This document shows, piece by piece, positions 8,932 to 18,897 of a DNA stretch of 64,000 nt; position 1 is the stretch's first letter; the number at the start of each line of letters is the position of its first letter. The DNA lies in contig NZ_JAPSKE010000028.1 in the NCBI RefSeq assembly GCF_031177825.1, positions 1 to 64,000 of the forward strand, read 5' to 3'. This stretch comes from Paenibacillus sp. Lineage in GTDB: Bacteria > Bacillota > Bacilli > Paenibacillales > YIM-B00363. The translations under genes were made by a program, and so were the position numbers. The notes below the pieces were generated by a model that saw only the letters and a list, made by a program, of their open reading frames with translations, was not told where the DNA came from and did no database searches.

Positions 8932-8965
8932 CGCAAACAAGCCCGCCCTCGAACGAGGACGGGCT
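8932..8965 (-). terminator. Terminator of the giant secreted-protein gene
   Basis: AGCCCG.CCTCG and CGAGG.CGGGCT form a stem with loop TTC. On the minus strand it is followed by TTGTTTG. It lies 25 bases after the stop of the 2430-residue gene. Confidence 0.75.
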
Positions 8966-8990
8966 AACGCGACATCATCTGCGATTGCGA

Positions 8991-11900
8991 TTACCGATTC
9001 GAGGATGGTTTCAGCGTTTCCACGCGCATAACCGCATAGGTTCCCCACCCGGCGATTTGCGCCGTCAAGACGCCCTTGACCGACGAGAGGCCTCCGACCG
9101 AATGCCATACCCCCGCATCGTCCAAGCGATACAACGCAAGCTTGTCGGACGTCGTCCACGGCAGGTCGAAGTCCGTGAACTGGAACGTCGCGGCGATCGG
9201 CTTCGCCATCGGGCGCGAGCCCGAAATTTCGAACCGCTGCGAGAGCGGGAGCAGCCGAACCGGCGTATCCTTCCCGAGGAAGAGGCCGCGTACGACCTTC
9301 ACTTCCGTCGGTCCGTCGAACGTGCCTTCGGATGCGGCCAGCGTCAACGCGTTGCCGAAAGGCTTATACGTCTTCGCCTCCTCCGAGAACGTCCCGCTTG
9401 CCTGGCGCTCGAAGCCCTTGCCGAGATCGAGGTCGCCCCACGGGCTGCCCGCGAGCTTCGCTTCCTTCGCAACCGCCGCGGAGCGATTGCCGCTTCCGTC
9501 GACCGCCGTCACGCGAATCTGATACGTTCCCTTCGGAAGTCCCGTGAAGGTGAGAATGCCCGCCCCCTTGCGCACGACGATCGGCGCTTCGTACGTTGGT
9601 GCGTTCGGTTTCTTGACCTGCACCTCGACGAACGCGAGGTCCGCGTCGGCCGGGTCCTGCCATTCGACGGTCATCCGATTCGGCGCGGTCGCGACGCGGA
9701 CGGCCCCTGGCGCGGACGGCGGCGTCGTATCTTGCGGCGGTTCCGTTCGGACGACCGCCTCCGCCGTCGCCGCCGCGGACTCGTTCCCGCGAACGTCGAC
9801 CGCGGTCAACCGGAACCGGTAGACGCCGTCGACCGGCCGCTCGACGACATGGCGCATCGCGCCGACGGCTACCGTCGCCGGCTCGCCGAAATCCGCTTCG
9901 CCCGGCCGCTGCACGGCGAGCTTCACGCGGAACAGGTCCGGGTCGTCCGGATCGGTCCAACTTACGACGATTCGTCCGTCCGTCAAGGCGGCCGCGACGT
10001 TCGCGACCGGTTTCGGCGGCGTTACGTCCGGCGCGGCCGTCTCCGCTTCGTACGGGACGGCCTCGACCGCGGCGCCTTCGGACGCAACGCCGGACTTCCC
10101 GACGGTCGCGAGACGGAAGGCGTACGTTTTCCCACTCTGCAACCCTTCCACCGTGTAAAACCCTCCGCGCGGTACGCGAGTCTGCTGCGTCGTCCCCGCG
10201 CCTTTCTCCCCCCACTCCAGCGAGAGATCTCCCGAAGCCGAGGCGTCGGCCGCTTCGTCCCATAGCAGATGGACGGAGCCGGCCGCGGGTACGGCTCTTA
10301 CGTTCGTCGCGGACTCCGCCGGCCGCGGGAAGCTGCCGAGGACGACCGTCGCTTCCGCGTCGGCGAGCATCGGAACGCCCGCGTACGTCTCGAGCTGGCG
10401 CGAGACGCGGATGTTCAGCGTCGCCCCGGGAGGAAAGTCGCCTTCCGCTGCCGTCAAGCGGACGCTCTTCGCCAACCGGCGGCCGTCCTCGGCGTCATAC
10501 GCGTCGATCGGTTCGACCGCGACCGGTACGTCCGTCTCGCCGCCGTCGGCCGCGGAGACGACCTGGAATTGTTCCGCCGTAACCGTCCCAAGGTCCAAAT
10601 ACTTCGTGAAATCGATCCGCACCCCCGGGGCGCCGAGCGTTTCGTACGCCGCTTCGACGCGGGCGGGCGCATAAGAGACGAGCGGAATATTCACGTCGAA
10701 ATGAGGCGGCAGCACGATCAATTCTTCGCTTCGAGTCTCCTCGTAGCCATCCTTCTCGTATACGACTTGCCACTTGCCCGGCGGAACGTCCCATCCGTAT
10801 TTCCCGTTCGGATCGGTCGTCTGCGGATTGATTTGGCCGAAGTCCGACGCGTTCCATAGGCGCCATTCGCCTTCGGACTCGATCCACTCGTACAAGCTCG
10901 CCTTCGCGCCTTCGACGCGGTTCCCCGGCACGGCCTCATAAACATAGCCGCTCGGGTCGAACAACCAGGTCGGATCGCCGTATTCCCACTTCCGATCCGG
11001 ACCCGGGGTGTTCGGACGCGTCGGAGGCGTTCCCGGCTGACGTCCCGGGCCTTCGTCGTCGTTCTCGTCGTCGTTGCATTCCGCCTGGATATCCGCGGCA
11101 AGATCCTGCTTGAATTTGTCCATATACTCTTCGTACCCTTTGTTATGGGCATAGGTGACTAGCATGCCGAGTCCTGCGACCGCGAGGCCGACCGGCGCGC
11201 CGAAGCCGCTCCAAGCGAGGCCGATGCCCGCCAACGTCATCGTGTATTGCCACACGAGGGTGGCAAGCGTCTGATCCGCCATCTTCACGAGCCGTCCGGC
11301 GTAATGGTTCACTTTATCGCCGCCGAGACAGCTCGCATTTTCCACCTGCTGCATGAGCCGTTCCAATTCATCCATCTTTTCGTCCGCGACAAGCGCCTGC
11401 CTTGCCGTGTTCAGCAGGACTCCGTAAGGCTTCAAGTCCTTGAACGTTTGGCCTGCCGTGTATTTGACGAGCTCCGATGTCCCGTTCTGCAGCATGGCTC
11501 GCAGCTCGGGGGTTCTCGCGGCCAAAGCCTGAATTTCGGGCGAGCGCGCCGATAGTATGGCGGAGCTTTGGATCGTCACGCCGGCCGTGCCCTTATTGAT
11601 CGTGAACTCGGCCTCGTACACTTCCGGCATGCCTTCCTCGACAGGCTCCGTCGGCGTGTAGTCGACGGGCTCGAAGCGGAAGATCGACTCGAAAGCGATC
11701 TCGGGGTCGTTCGGGTCGAAGACGCGAATCTTCGGCGACGTCACGACGCCAGTGTCCTCGTTCGTAGAGCCTTCTTCGACGACCTCGTAGTCGAACCCTT
11801 GCAGCGCGTCCGGAAGCGACTTCTCGATCTCCTCCGTCGGTACGTTATTATAATCGACTGGCGGAACGCCCTCCACATCGTAGGCGAGCCGCATCGGCTT

Positions 11901-14900
11901 CAGCGCATTGCCCTTCGCCATGAAGACGTTCGTACCGGGCACCCGCACCGCGGCATACGTCTTGCTGTCGTCATAGAATACGACATGCTTAATGGTATCG
12001 GGGCTTCGGTCGAACTCCACCGTGTAATAGAAATCCTTGTCGTTCAGCGCGATATAGGTGAACCGAGCCGTTCCGGCGCTCGCTTCGAAGACGCGCTTGC
12101 TGGAGCCTTCTCGCTGTACCGTGAATCGCACAGGCACCGGCTCGCCCGGCGTATGCCGAATCGCATGCGGCGCGGACACCCGCTCTCTTCCGTTCGCGGT
12201 CGCTTGCGCCGTCAGCAGATGCTTCGGGTTGATGCCCCGGTCTTGCAACGTCACCTTCGCGTTCCAATACCCTCCCGGAGACGCCTGCGCCTGACCGATC
12301 AAGACGTCTCCGTCGTAAATCATGACGTCCGCGCCGCTCGGCGCGCGCCCGCCGATCGCCACGCCCGTCAAATCGGAAATCGTGTCGGGCGCATTCAACG
12401 TCAGAACCGCGACGGGCAGCCGCACCTCTCCGACGATATCCTCGCGCGCTTCGGTCGAGCCGCCGAGTACGTAACGCATCCGCGCGGACGCGAGCAGCGC
12501 CTCTTCCGTCATCTCCTCGATATCGAGACGGTACTGGAACGATCCGCCGCCCTTCGCTTCCACAACGCCGATCGTCACCTCGTACAGCGACGCGCCGATC
12601 GCTCTCGCTTCCGCCGGCTCGCCGTTCACCGTCACGCTTGCCGCGGGGAGCGACGCGCCGCTCGGCACTTCGATCAAGAGGCGTGCGTCCTGCGCGGCCA
12701 CATCGCCGCCGTTGAAATACAAGCCCCGGAATGTCGCGCTCTGCCCGCCTACGGCTTCGGTCGACAGCGACGACAGACGGTTCCCGTCGCCGGCGCCGAA
12801 CGGTCCGGGCATCGCGAGCAGCTCGATCTCGCCCAGCTCGACGATGCCGTCTTCGACGGCCCGGAATTGCCGGACGACCGTCGCGCTTCCGCCGCCGTAG
12901 GCGGTGGCGGTCGTCTCGAGCAAATATTCGCCCGAGCTCGGCAGCGACAACTCGAATGCGCCGGCGCCGGAATAGCGGCGACCTTCGCCGATCTTCCGTC
13001 CGTTTTCGTCGAGCGGATACAGCATCTTCGTAACCGTAGAGGACCTGAAAATTTGCGTGTTGACCTTCACGTCTCCTTGCACGGCGCTGTGCTCCTTCAG
13101 CAGCAGCTCTACCGAACCGAGTCGCTTGTCGTCCAGCGTGACTTGCTCGCAATCCGAACCGAACGCATGACCCGCTCCGGCGTCCGCGCATACCGTCAGC
13201 GTCTCGCCCGGCTCCGCGACAAGCAGCAGCTGGTTGTCGCCGAGCGTGTACGGACGGTCGCGGCCGGCGGCGTCGGTGACGCGGATCGAGTACAACGAGC
13301 TCGAGCGCCAGCTGATATCGATGCCTGCCGGCTCGGACCCGATAAATTGCGTGCTCAGCTTCACGTTGATATTGCCGTTGGCTTTCCGGTACACGGTCAA
13401 ATCCTGCGTAGCCGTCTTGCCTTCAAGCACCCACAAGGTCGTGTAGGTTTTGCTTCGCAGGAACGGCGCGGCGGTCTGCGCCGCTTCGACGCGCACGTGG
13501 CCGATCGGCACTGCGAGCGAATACCTTCCTTGCTCATCCGTCATCGTCATGTCGTACGTCCCGGTACGCGTGACCGATACCATCGCGTTCGCGACCGGAG
13601 CGCCTTTTTCGTCTTTGACGACCCCCTGCACCGTTCCGGTCTTCAGCCGTGTGACGAACGTGAAGTCGTTCGCGCCGCGGGCGACGACCGTCAGCGGTTC
13701 CGCGTAGGCGTACGGATCGCTCAGATACGGAACGACCTGAATCGTAGCGCCGACAGTGGAGGCGCGGAGCGTCAGGCGTCCGGACGCGTCCGTCGCGCCC
13801 GAAGCGATCGTATACTTCGGCCCCGTCGGGTTCGGACTGTAGATCGCGACCGGGACGCCGCTCACGCCTTCCCCGCGCTCGTCGACGACGCGAATGTTCG
13901 CCGTCGCCGGAACGACAGCGGTCAGCGCGACGTTCGTCGTCTGCCCGTGGTTCACCCTAACGTCGCTGGTCCCGGTATCCGCAAGCTTTCTTCCGTCCTT
14001 CGCATACAGAGCGACTTTATAATTACCGCCGCCCCGTAACGCCAACGCGTACGGACCAGGGCCGCTCAGCGTCGTCTCGGCGAACATGCCGCCGCCGCTG
14101 GCGATCAGCTTGCCGCCATAGAGCGCCTCGGGGTCCGGCGTATCGATCGATACGAGCGCTTCCCCCGACACGCCGATCGGATGCGCTACTTCGCGCTCCG
14201 CCGTCGCGCCGGATTTCTCCTTCAGCCGATACCGGACCGAGCGAATCTCCGTCATTCCGGCCGCGATCGGGAACTTGCCCGCGTATGCGCCGGCGGTCGT
14301 CTCGGCAAGCGGCGCTTCGGCCGACGAAGGCGTCTCCGATCCCGCTTCCATGAAAGTAACGAATGCAACGACCTCGGCGTTCGGAGCGCCTGTCAGCTCC
14401 AACGACACGTCGCTGCCGAGCTTCGCCTGACCGCCGATGAGCTCGGTCGGCGCCCAGCTCGCTCCCGCGATGCCTCCGACCGGCGGCGGTTCGATCTCGC
14501 CGCACGCCTTGGGGCACATCGCGAACACCGCTTCGGGGAAGTACGTATACACCGTATTATCCGCCAGGAACGTCGTGTTCGTTCCGACGAAGACGAGTCT
14601 GCCGTTCGCACTGAAATCCGCGAACATTTCGTAATGGTCGAAGCTCGGATCCCCTATGCGCCTGGAAGCGCCCGATTCGAGATCGAAATACATGTACCCT
14701 CTCCGATCGAGCGATTCATGCACGACCGGATCGCTGTCGTAGATTTCTACAACAACCTGCTTGCCGTCGCCGCTTACCATCGGATTCGAATAATAGACGC
14801 TTTCCGCGTCGGAGACGATCAACCGCGGCGGCGTCTCCGGCGACCATGTATCGTAGAGGAAAATTCCCGGCAGCGCCTCCTCTTCGAGCGGCTGTCGCAG

Positions 14901-16283
14901 CAAGACGACGTATCGGCCGCTCGCGCCGACGTCCCCGTCCTTCGCATCGGCAGCGACCGGCGTGTGCTGCTTCGTCTCGAGGTTGTACAGCGCTACCGAT
15001 CCCAACGCGCCGTCTCCGGCCGACCGTTCGTAGACGAGATGCGTTCCGTCCGGCGAGACGTCGAGCCCTTGGATCATCCCGATGTCCCAGCCGCCTTCGA
15101 ACAGCGTCGCCTGCTCTCCGGTCGCAACGGATAACGCGGAGACGCGTTCTTGCTCATAGATGTAGACCGTCTCGGCGTCCGGGCTCAGAACCGGCGCTCC
15201 GTTACCTTCGTATATGAGCTCCGGGGTTGCCCCAGCTCCCGCAGAGCGATCGTATAGGTAAATACCGTCGGATGCTTCGCCGCCCGATAACGAGAAGGCG
15301 ACCTTCCGCCCGTCGCCGCTGATGCTCGGCGTCAAGCGGTACGCCCGTTGCTCGATCGGAACCTGAACGAGCTCGTTCGTAACTAAGTCGCGGATATAGA
15401 GTCCTAAGCGTTCATATCCGAGCTCGTCGTAGTACCGATGCACATAAGCGACCGTCGAGCCGTCCGCGCTGACGATCGACCGTTCGACGTCCAGATGCGC
15501 AGGGTCGCTGACCGTCGCGCTGTCCGCATCTCGCGTCGAGGCGACGATCTCATAGCGCTCCGACTCGTTGCCCGCCGCATCCATCGACGCGATCTCGTAC
15601 ACGAGCGAGCTGCGTTCCGGCAGCCCGACGTCCTCGTAGAACGAAAGCGGGGTCGTGCCGATGCGCTCTCCATTCCGATACACCGCGTACCCGAACGGCT
15701 CTTCCCAGCCCTCGTTCTCCCACCGCAGCGACACGCGGTCCGGGCCTGCGGACGTCCATTCGCCGTCCGCAGGCGCCGCCGGAGGCGTCACGTCCAAGCT
15801 CGTCTCCGCCGGCGAGGAATAACTCGACAACCCGCCGAGTTGGGCCGTCGCCCGGAAGACGTACTTCCGCTCGGTATCCATGTAATAGGTGAAAGAATAC
15901 TGACCCTGCGTATCGGCGAAGTTGTCTCCTCCCCCGACGTTGATGGGCGCATCGTTCGCGTACAACGTCACCATCGCGTTCGGCGACGTCGACAGCGACA
16001 GCGTAATCGCGCGCTCTTTCGTGACGACCGGCAGCATCGCCGTCCACATCGGCTCGGCCGGCGGCGATTGAAGTCCCGCCGATTCCCCGTACACCGCTTC
16101 CCCCACCGTGCTTGCGCCGGCCAGCGACTCGACTGCATCGAGCGTATCGAGCGGATCCGCCGGCGCAACCTCTCCGACGCTCCCCGACTCTTGCGCAAAT
16201 CCGATCGGCAGCGCCGTCTGCATCAGCATCGCGATGACGATCGCCGATACGAGACTCCTCTTCTTCAACGGATTGTTCCTCAT
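8991..16283 (-). CDS. Giant secreted multidomain protein (FN3, beta-propeller, carboxypeptidase-regulatory-like)
   Basis: This 2430-residue protein has a signal peptide (basic start, then SAIVIAMLMQTALPIGFA). After it come an Ig/FN3-like region (to about 250) and a TolB/WD40-like propeller (about 260-590, motifs ISGDGRKVAFS and VSPDGTHLVYE). A long run of carboxypeptidase-regulatory-like beta modules follows (such as GTVQGVVKDEKGAPVANAMV). A hydrophobic Gly/Ala patch (about 1655-1690) precedes a linker rich in Asp, Glu and Pro. Three FN3 repeats lie near 2050-2320, then a final beta domain. No sortase motif or SLH domain is visible, so attachment is unclear. It starts 3 bases after the VOC gene and faces a LuxR-type regulator. 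The role is probably adhesion, matrix or polymer binding; this is inferred. Confidence 0.9.
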   Translation of the reverse strand: MRNNPLKKRSLVSAIVIAMLMQTALPIGFAQESGSVGEVAPADPLDTLDAVESLAGASTVGEAVYGESAGLQSPPAEPMWTAMLPVVTKERAITLSLSTSPNAMVTLYANDAPINVGGGDNFADTQGQYSFTYYMDTERKYVFRATAQLGGLSSYSSPAETSLDVTPPAAPADGEWTSAGPDRVSLRWENEGWEEPFGYAVYRNGERIGTTPLSFYEDVGLPERSSLVYEIASMDAAGNESERYEIVASTRDADSATVSDPAHLDVERSIVSADGSTVAYVHRYYDELGYERLGLYIRDLVTNELVQVPIEQRAYRLTPSISGDGRKVAFSLSGGEASDGIYLYDRSAGAGATPELIYEGNGAPVLSPDAETVYIYEQERVSALSVATGEQATLFEGGWDIGMIQGLDVSPDGTHLVYERSAGDGALGSVALYNLETKQHTPVAADAKDGDVGASGRYVVLLRQPLEEEALPGIFLYDTWSPETPPRLIVSDAESVYYSNPMVSGDGKQVVVEIYDSDPVVHESLDRRGYMYFDLESGASRRIGDPSFDHYEMFADFSANGRLVFVGTNTTFLADNTVYTYFPEAVFAMCPKACGEIEPPPVGGIAGASWAPTELIGGQAKLGSDVSLELTGAPNAEVVAFVTFMEAGSETPSSAEAPLAETTAGAYAGKFPIAAGMTEIRSVRYRLKEKSGATAEREVAHPIGVSGEALVSIDTPDPEALYGGKLIASGGGMFAETTLSGPGPYALALRGGGNYKVALYAKDGRKLADTGTSDVRVNHGQTTNVALTAVVPATANIRVVDERGEGVSGVPVAIYSPNPTGPKYTIASGATDASGRLTLRASTVGATIQVVPYLSDPYAYAEPLTVVARGANDFTFVTRLKTGTVQGVVKDEKGAPVANAMVSVTRTGTYDMTMTDEQGRYSLAVPIGHVRVEAAQTAAPFLRSKTYTTLWVLEGKTATQDLTVYRKANGNINVKLSTQFIGSEPAGIDISWRSSSLYSIRVTDAAGRDRPYTLGDNQLLLVAEPGETLTVCADAGAGHAFGSDCEQVTLDDKRLGSVELLLKEHSAVQGDVKVNTQIFRSSTVTKMLYPLDENGRKIGEGRRYSGAGAFELSLPSSGEYLLETTATAYGGGSATVVRQFRAVEDGIVELGEIELLAMPGPFGAGDGNRLSSLSTEAVGGQSATFRGLYFNGGDVAAQDARLLIEVPSGASLPAASVTVNGEPAEARAIGASLYEVTIGVVEAKGGGSFQYRLDIEEMTEEALLASARMRYVLGGSTEAREDIVGEVRLPVAVLTLNAPDTISDLTGVAIGGRAPSGADVMIYDGDVLIGQAQASPGGYWNAKVTLQDRGINPKHLLTAQATANGRERVSAPHAIRHTPGEPVPVRFTVQREGSSKRVFEASAGTARFTYIALNDKDFYYTVEFDRSPDTIKHVVFYDDSKTYAAVRVPGTNVFMAKGNALKPMRLAYDVEGVPPVDYNNVPTEEIEKSLPDALQGFDYEVVEEGSTNEDTGVVTSPKIRVFDPNDPEIAFESIFRFEPVDYTPTEPVEEGMPEVYEAEFTINKGTAGVTIQSSAILSARSPEIQALAARTPELRAMLQNGTSELVKYTAGQTFKDLKPYGVLLNTARQALVADEKMDELERLMQQVENASCLGGDKVNHYAGRLVKMADQTLATLVWQYTMTLAGIGLAWSGFGAPVGLAVAGLGMLVTYAHNKGYEEYMDKFKQDLAADIQAECNDDENDDEGPGRQPGTPPTRPNTPGPDRKWEYGDPTWLFDPSGYVYEAVPGNRVEGAKASLYEWIESEGEWRLWNASDFGQINPQTTDPNGKYGWDVPPGKWQVVYEKDGYEETRSEELIVLPPHFDVNIPLVSYAPARVEAAYETLGAPGVRIDFTKYLDLGTVTAEQFQVVSAADGGETDVPVAVEPIDAYDAEDGRRLAKSVRLTAAEGDFPPGATLNIRVSRQLETYAGVPMLADAEATVVLGSFPRPAESATNVRAVPAAGSVHLLWDEAADASASGDLSLEWGEKGAGTTQQTRVPRGGFYTVEGLQSGKTYAFRLATVGKSGVASEGAAVEAVPYEAETAAPDVTPPKPVANVAAALTDGRIVVSWTDPDDPDLFRVKLAVQRPGEADFGEPATVAVGAMRHVVERPVDGVYRFRLTAVDVRGNESAAATAEAVVRTEPPQDTTPPSAPGAVRVATAPNRMTVEWQDPADADLAFVEVQVKKPNAPTYEAPIVVRKGAGILTFTGLPKGTYQIRVTAVDGSGNRSAAVAKEAKLAGSPWGDLDLGKGFERQASGTFSEEAKTYKPFGNALTLAASEGTFDGPTEVKVVRGLFLGKDTPVRLLPLSQRFEISGSRPMAKPIAATFQFTDFDLPWTTSDKLALYRLDDAGVWHSVGGLSSVKGVLTAQIAGWGTYAVMRVETLKPSSNR

Positions 16284-16286
16284 TCC

Positions 16287-16625
16287 TTATTCGCTCCTCC
16301 AATCCTCTCCCGAACCGCCAGGCCATTCCCTGGCCCATAACACTTCGATCCGATTGCCTTCCGGGTCGTTACAGCCGAACTTGACGAACGCGCCGCCGTC
16401 CTCGATCCCGCCGACCGGAAGCCCTGCCTCCTTCATTCGGAGCCTGAGCCGTTCCAAGTCGCGTCGCGACGCGGCGAGGTACGTCATCTTCACTTCATTC
16501 GGGTGTCCGACGACATCGACGCCGCCCTCCGCCCCTGCTCCGAACCACTCTCGATAAAATGACGATACCCGCTCCCGATTTCGTGCGTATAACGTTAAAT
16601 GTCCCAATCGAAAAGGCGCTTCCAT
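16287..16625 (-). CDS. VOC/glyoxalase-fold protein
   Basis: This 112-residue single VOC module opens with FRLGHLTLYARNRERVSSFYREWFG and ends with DPEGNRIEVLW, a strand that usually carries a metal-binding Glu. The start His (GHLTLY) and this Glu fit a metal site of glyoxalase or dioxygenase type. The ribosome binding site is GGGAGGGAG. It is the first gene of a two-gene unit with the giant secreted protein, which is an unusual pairing. The substrate is unknown. Confidence 0.88.
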   Translation of the reverse strand: MEAPFRLGHLTLYARNRERVSSFYREWFGAGAEGGVDVVGHPNEVKMTYLAASRRDLERLRLRMKEAGLPVGGIEDGGAFVKFGCNDPEGNRIEVLWAREWPGGSGEDWRSE

Positions 16626-16681
16626 GATCTCCCTCCTCCCTGCCGAGAATCATCCTACCACGCCGTCGAAAGACCCATAAG

Positions 16682-16746
16682 TATGCGAAAGAAGGCTTTG
16701 GGGGTATCCGAAAGGATACCTAGGCATTCCCGCCCATATCCGAAAG
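16682..16746. promoter_or_regulatory. Operator with three TATsCGAAAG boxes, one an 18-bp palindrome
   Basis: TATGCGAAAG (16682), TATCCGAAAG (16705) and TATCCGAAAG (16737) are direct copies spaced 23 and 32 bases, close to two and three helical turns. The middle copy is part of a perfect palindrome, GGTATCC-GAAA-GGATACC (16703-16720). The last copy sits where the -35 of a TAAAAT (16760-16765) promoter for the LuxR gene would be, which suits a LuxR-type activator. The site is in the divergent region and could control both directions. Confidence 0.55.
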
Positions 16747-16806
16747 TCCTGCGTTGTTGTAAAATATTACCGATTGGGAAACGGTGGAAAATGGAGCGGA
16801 TATGCG

Positions 16807-18897
16807 ATGATCGCAAGCGAAGCGGAAAAGGAGTGGGACAGCCGCGCATTCGTCGGCCGAAAGCGGGAGTTGTCCGTGTTCGAAGCGTTGCAATCGAAGC
16901 TTCCCGCTTCGCGCCAGCTCCTCAACGTATACGCCACGGGAGGAATGGGCAAGAGCTTTCTTCTCGACGAGTTCGAAAAGAGGGCGAAAGCCGCCGGCGG
17001 AGCGACCGTAGTCGTCGACAGCGTCGGCTTCGTTCGGACGCCGGATGCATTCTGCTCCCGTCTACTCGAAGCGCTCGCCGTCCCGGCGAATCGAGGCGCG
17101 GAGGAGACGCGGCTCTTGAACGATTGCGTCGATGCGCTGACCGCGATCGCCGACGCGCGTCCGCTCTATCTCTTTATTGATACATACGAACATATGGAAG
17201 GGTTGGATCAATGGCTCCGCGAGTCGTTCTTGAAGCGGCTGGGGAACAACGTCATGATCGTCATCGCCGGGCGTTATCCATTATCCGAAGCATGGCGGAT
17301 CTCGCCGGCGTGGGGGCGGTGCCTCACCCGGCTGCCGCTCGCCGAATTGGACGCGGCTTCCGTCGAGCGGTACGCCGAATATATGCACATCTTCGACCGG
17401 GATGCGGTATCTCGCCTCCGGAGCGCTTCCCGCGGGCACCCGCTGACGATGTCGCTGCTCGCCTTCCTGTATGCATCCCCCGGCTCCCCGGAGTTCGATG
17501 CGAACGCGGAAGCCGGCCTAAGCGCCGAAGCGGACGGGTACGAGACGCTCGCTTATGTCGTGAATCGGTGGCTGGAGGAAGTGCCCGACGGGCATCTGCG
17601 GCCGTTCGTCGAAGCCGCGGCCGTCCTTCGACAATTCCATCAAGAGTCGCTGTCTTACGTTATGGAGCGCGAGATTACGGCTTCGGAGTTTTATCAGCTC
17701 ATTCGGTTCTCCTTCATCCGCAAGGTCGATCGGGGCTGGGCGTTGCACGGATTAATGCGCGAGATGGTGAATCGGGAGCTGCTCTCGAGAACGCCGGAGC
17801 GATACGAGCGTATCCGGCAGCGCGCGATGCAGTATTACTACGCCAAGATGACCGAATCGAACGAGAGCGGCGGCGGCGACGCCCGAGACGGCGTAGAGAT
17901 CATGTATTACATCGGCGATTCGCTTATCCGGGCGTTCATGAATTGGTTCGATACGGCGCCGCTTCGCTTCTTCCCCGCGGGACCGGAGGATCGGGGAACG
18001 TTGGAAGCATACGTTCGGCGGCGCAAGGCCGAATCGCGAGAAGCGCGTATTGAAGTTTACGATCCTTCTTCGGATCGAAGGTTCGCGTTCGGGCTGACCG
18101 CGCGCGAGACGACCTACACCGTGCAGAAGATCGACTTCGATGCGTTGTTCGCGCTCGGGTACGATATCGTTCGCATCCTCCGGAATGCGGCCGGCGCGAT
18201 GCTCGGCTTCGCCGTCGTCATTCCGATCAACGAGAAGACGCTGCCGTACTTGCGGCAAGCGCCGCGGTCGAAGGCTTACTTCTCGAGCCTGTCCCCCGCG
18301 ATGACGCGACGACTCTCCGTTCCGAGCGATTACCGGGCGGGGTGGTTCATCGAGACGATCGATACGGCCGATTACGAGGACCCGGCGCAGCAATCCGCGA
18401 TGGGCTATCTGCTGCACGACTTGATTTTTTCGGGGGAACTCGTCGTCGAATCGCCGGCGCCGACCGTGTATTTCATCGAAGCGCACAAGAGCCTCGGATT
18501 CGAAATCGCGGATTGTCCGGCGCATACCGAGTACGACGGCGAGACCCCGGCGCCGACCTTCGTGATCGATCGGCAGGGCGAATACGGGCTGGATTACGTA
18601 CATCGCATGCTTCGGTTGACGGGTCAAACGCGGGTGGTGGAACAAGCGTCCGAGGCAGCCGCCGGCGCGCAAGCGAAAGCAGACGCGCCCCCGGCCGCGG
18701 ACCGCATCGCCGGCCGTCCCGAGCTCACGCCTCGGGAGAAGGAAGTCGCCAAGCTGCTGGAGCAAGGCTTGAAGAACGCGGAAATCGCGGCCGCCTTGTT
18801 CGTCAGCGAAGTGACTGCGAAGAAGCATCTCCGCGCGATGATGGCGAAGCTGGGCGCGAAAAATCGAACGCAGCTCTTGAAACGGTTGCTGGAATAG
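16807..18897 (+). CDS. STAND-type ATPase transcriptional regulator with LuxR C-terminal domain
   Basis: This 696-residue protein has an N-terminal P-loop ATPase (Walker A in ATGGMGKSFLL, Walker B in LYLFIDTYEH), a long helical middle region, and a LuxR helix-turn-helix at the C-terminus (LTPREKEVAKLLEQG, then NAEIAAALFVSEVTAKKHL). The architecture is like MalT-type regulators, where ligand and ATP drive oligomerisation. I choose ATG 16807 because GGAG stands ten bases upstream; the frame itself opens earlier at a TTG (16774). A palindromic box array lies just upstream. Its likely targets are itself and the VOC/giant-protein unit. The ligand is unknown. Confidence 0.9.
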   Translation: MIASEAEKEWDSRAFVGRKRELSVFEALQSKLPASRQLLNVYATGGMGKSFLLDEFEKRAKAAGGATVVVDSVGFVRTPDAFCSRLLEALAVPANRGAEETRLLNDCVDALTAIADARPLYLFIDTYEHMEGLDQWLRESFLKRLGNNVMIVIAGRYPLSEAWRISPAWGRCLTRLPLAELDAASVERYAEYMHIFDRDAVSRLRSASRGHPLTMSLLAFLYASPGSPEFDANAEAGLSAEADGYETLAYVVNRWLEEVPDGHLRPFVEAAAVLRQFHQESLSYVMEREITASEFYQLIRFSFIRKVDRGWALHGLMREMVNRELLSRTPERYERIRQRAMQYYYAKMTESNESGGGDARDGVEIMYYIGDSLIRAFMNWFDTAPLRFFPAGPEDRGTLEAYVRRRKAESREARIEVYDPSSDRRFAFGLTARETTYTVQKIDFDALFALGYDIVRILRNAAGAMLGFAVVIPINEKTLPYLRQAPRSKAYFSSLSPAMTRRLSVPSDYRAGWFIETIDTADYEDPAQQSAMGYLLHDLIFSGELVVESPAPTVYFIEAHKSLGFEIADCPAHTEYDGETPAPTFVIDRQGEYGLDYVHRMLRLTGQTRVVEQASEAAAGAQAKADAPPAADRIAGRPELTPREKEVAKLLEQGLKNAEIAAALFVSEVTAKKHLRAMMAKLGAKNRTQLLKRLLE

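Noticed and set aside
8808..8936. Lasso-peptide precursor reading of the small acidic ORF
   Set aside because: The sequence faintly recalls paeninodin-type leaders (VEATI), but no core with the required Gly and acidic ring residue and no B/C processing genes are nearby.
8755..9159. 134-residue minus-strand ORF across the giant gene's end
   Set aside because: It overlaps the last 169 bases of the giant gene and the terminator, has no ribosome site and no recognisable domain.
11568..14039. 823-residue plus-strand ORF opposite the giant gene
   Set aside because: It is Arg-rich with no domain and lies entirely antisense to a clear secreted-protein gene in high-GC DNA; its composition is that of a codon shadow.
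14181..15134. 317-residue plus-strand ORF opposite the beta-propeller region
   Set aside because: It is a Arg-rich shadow of the coding strand without start signals.
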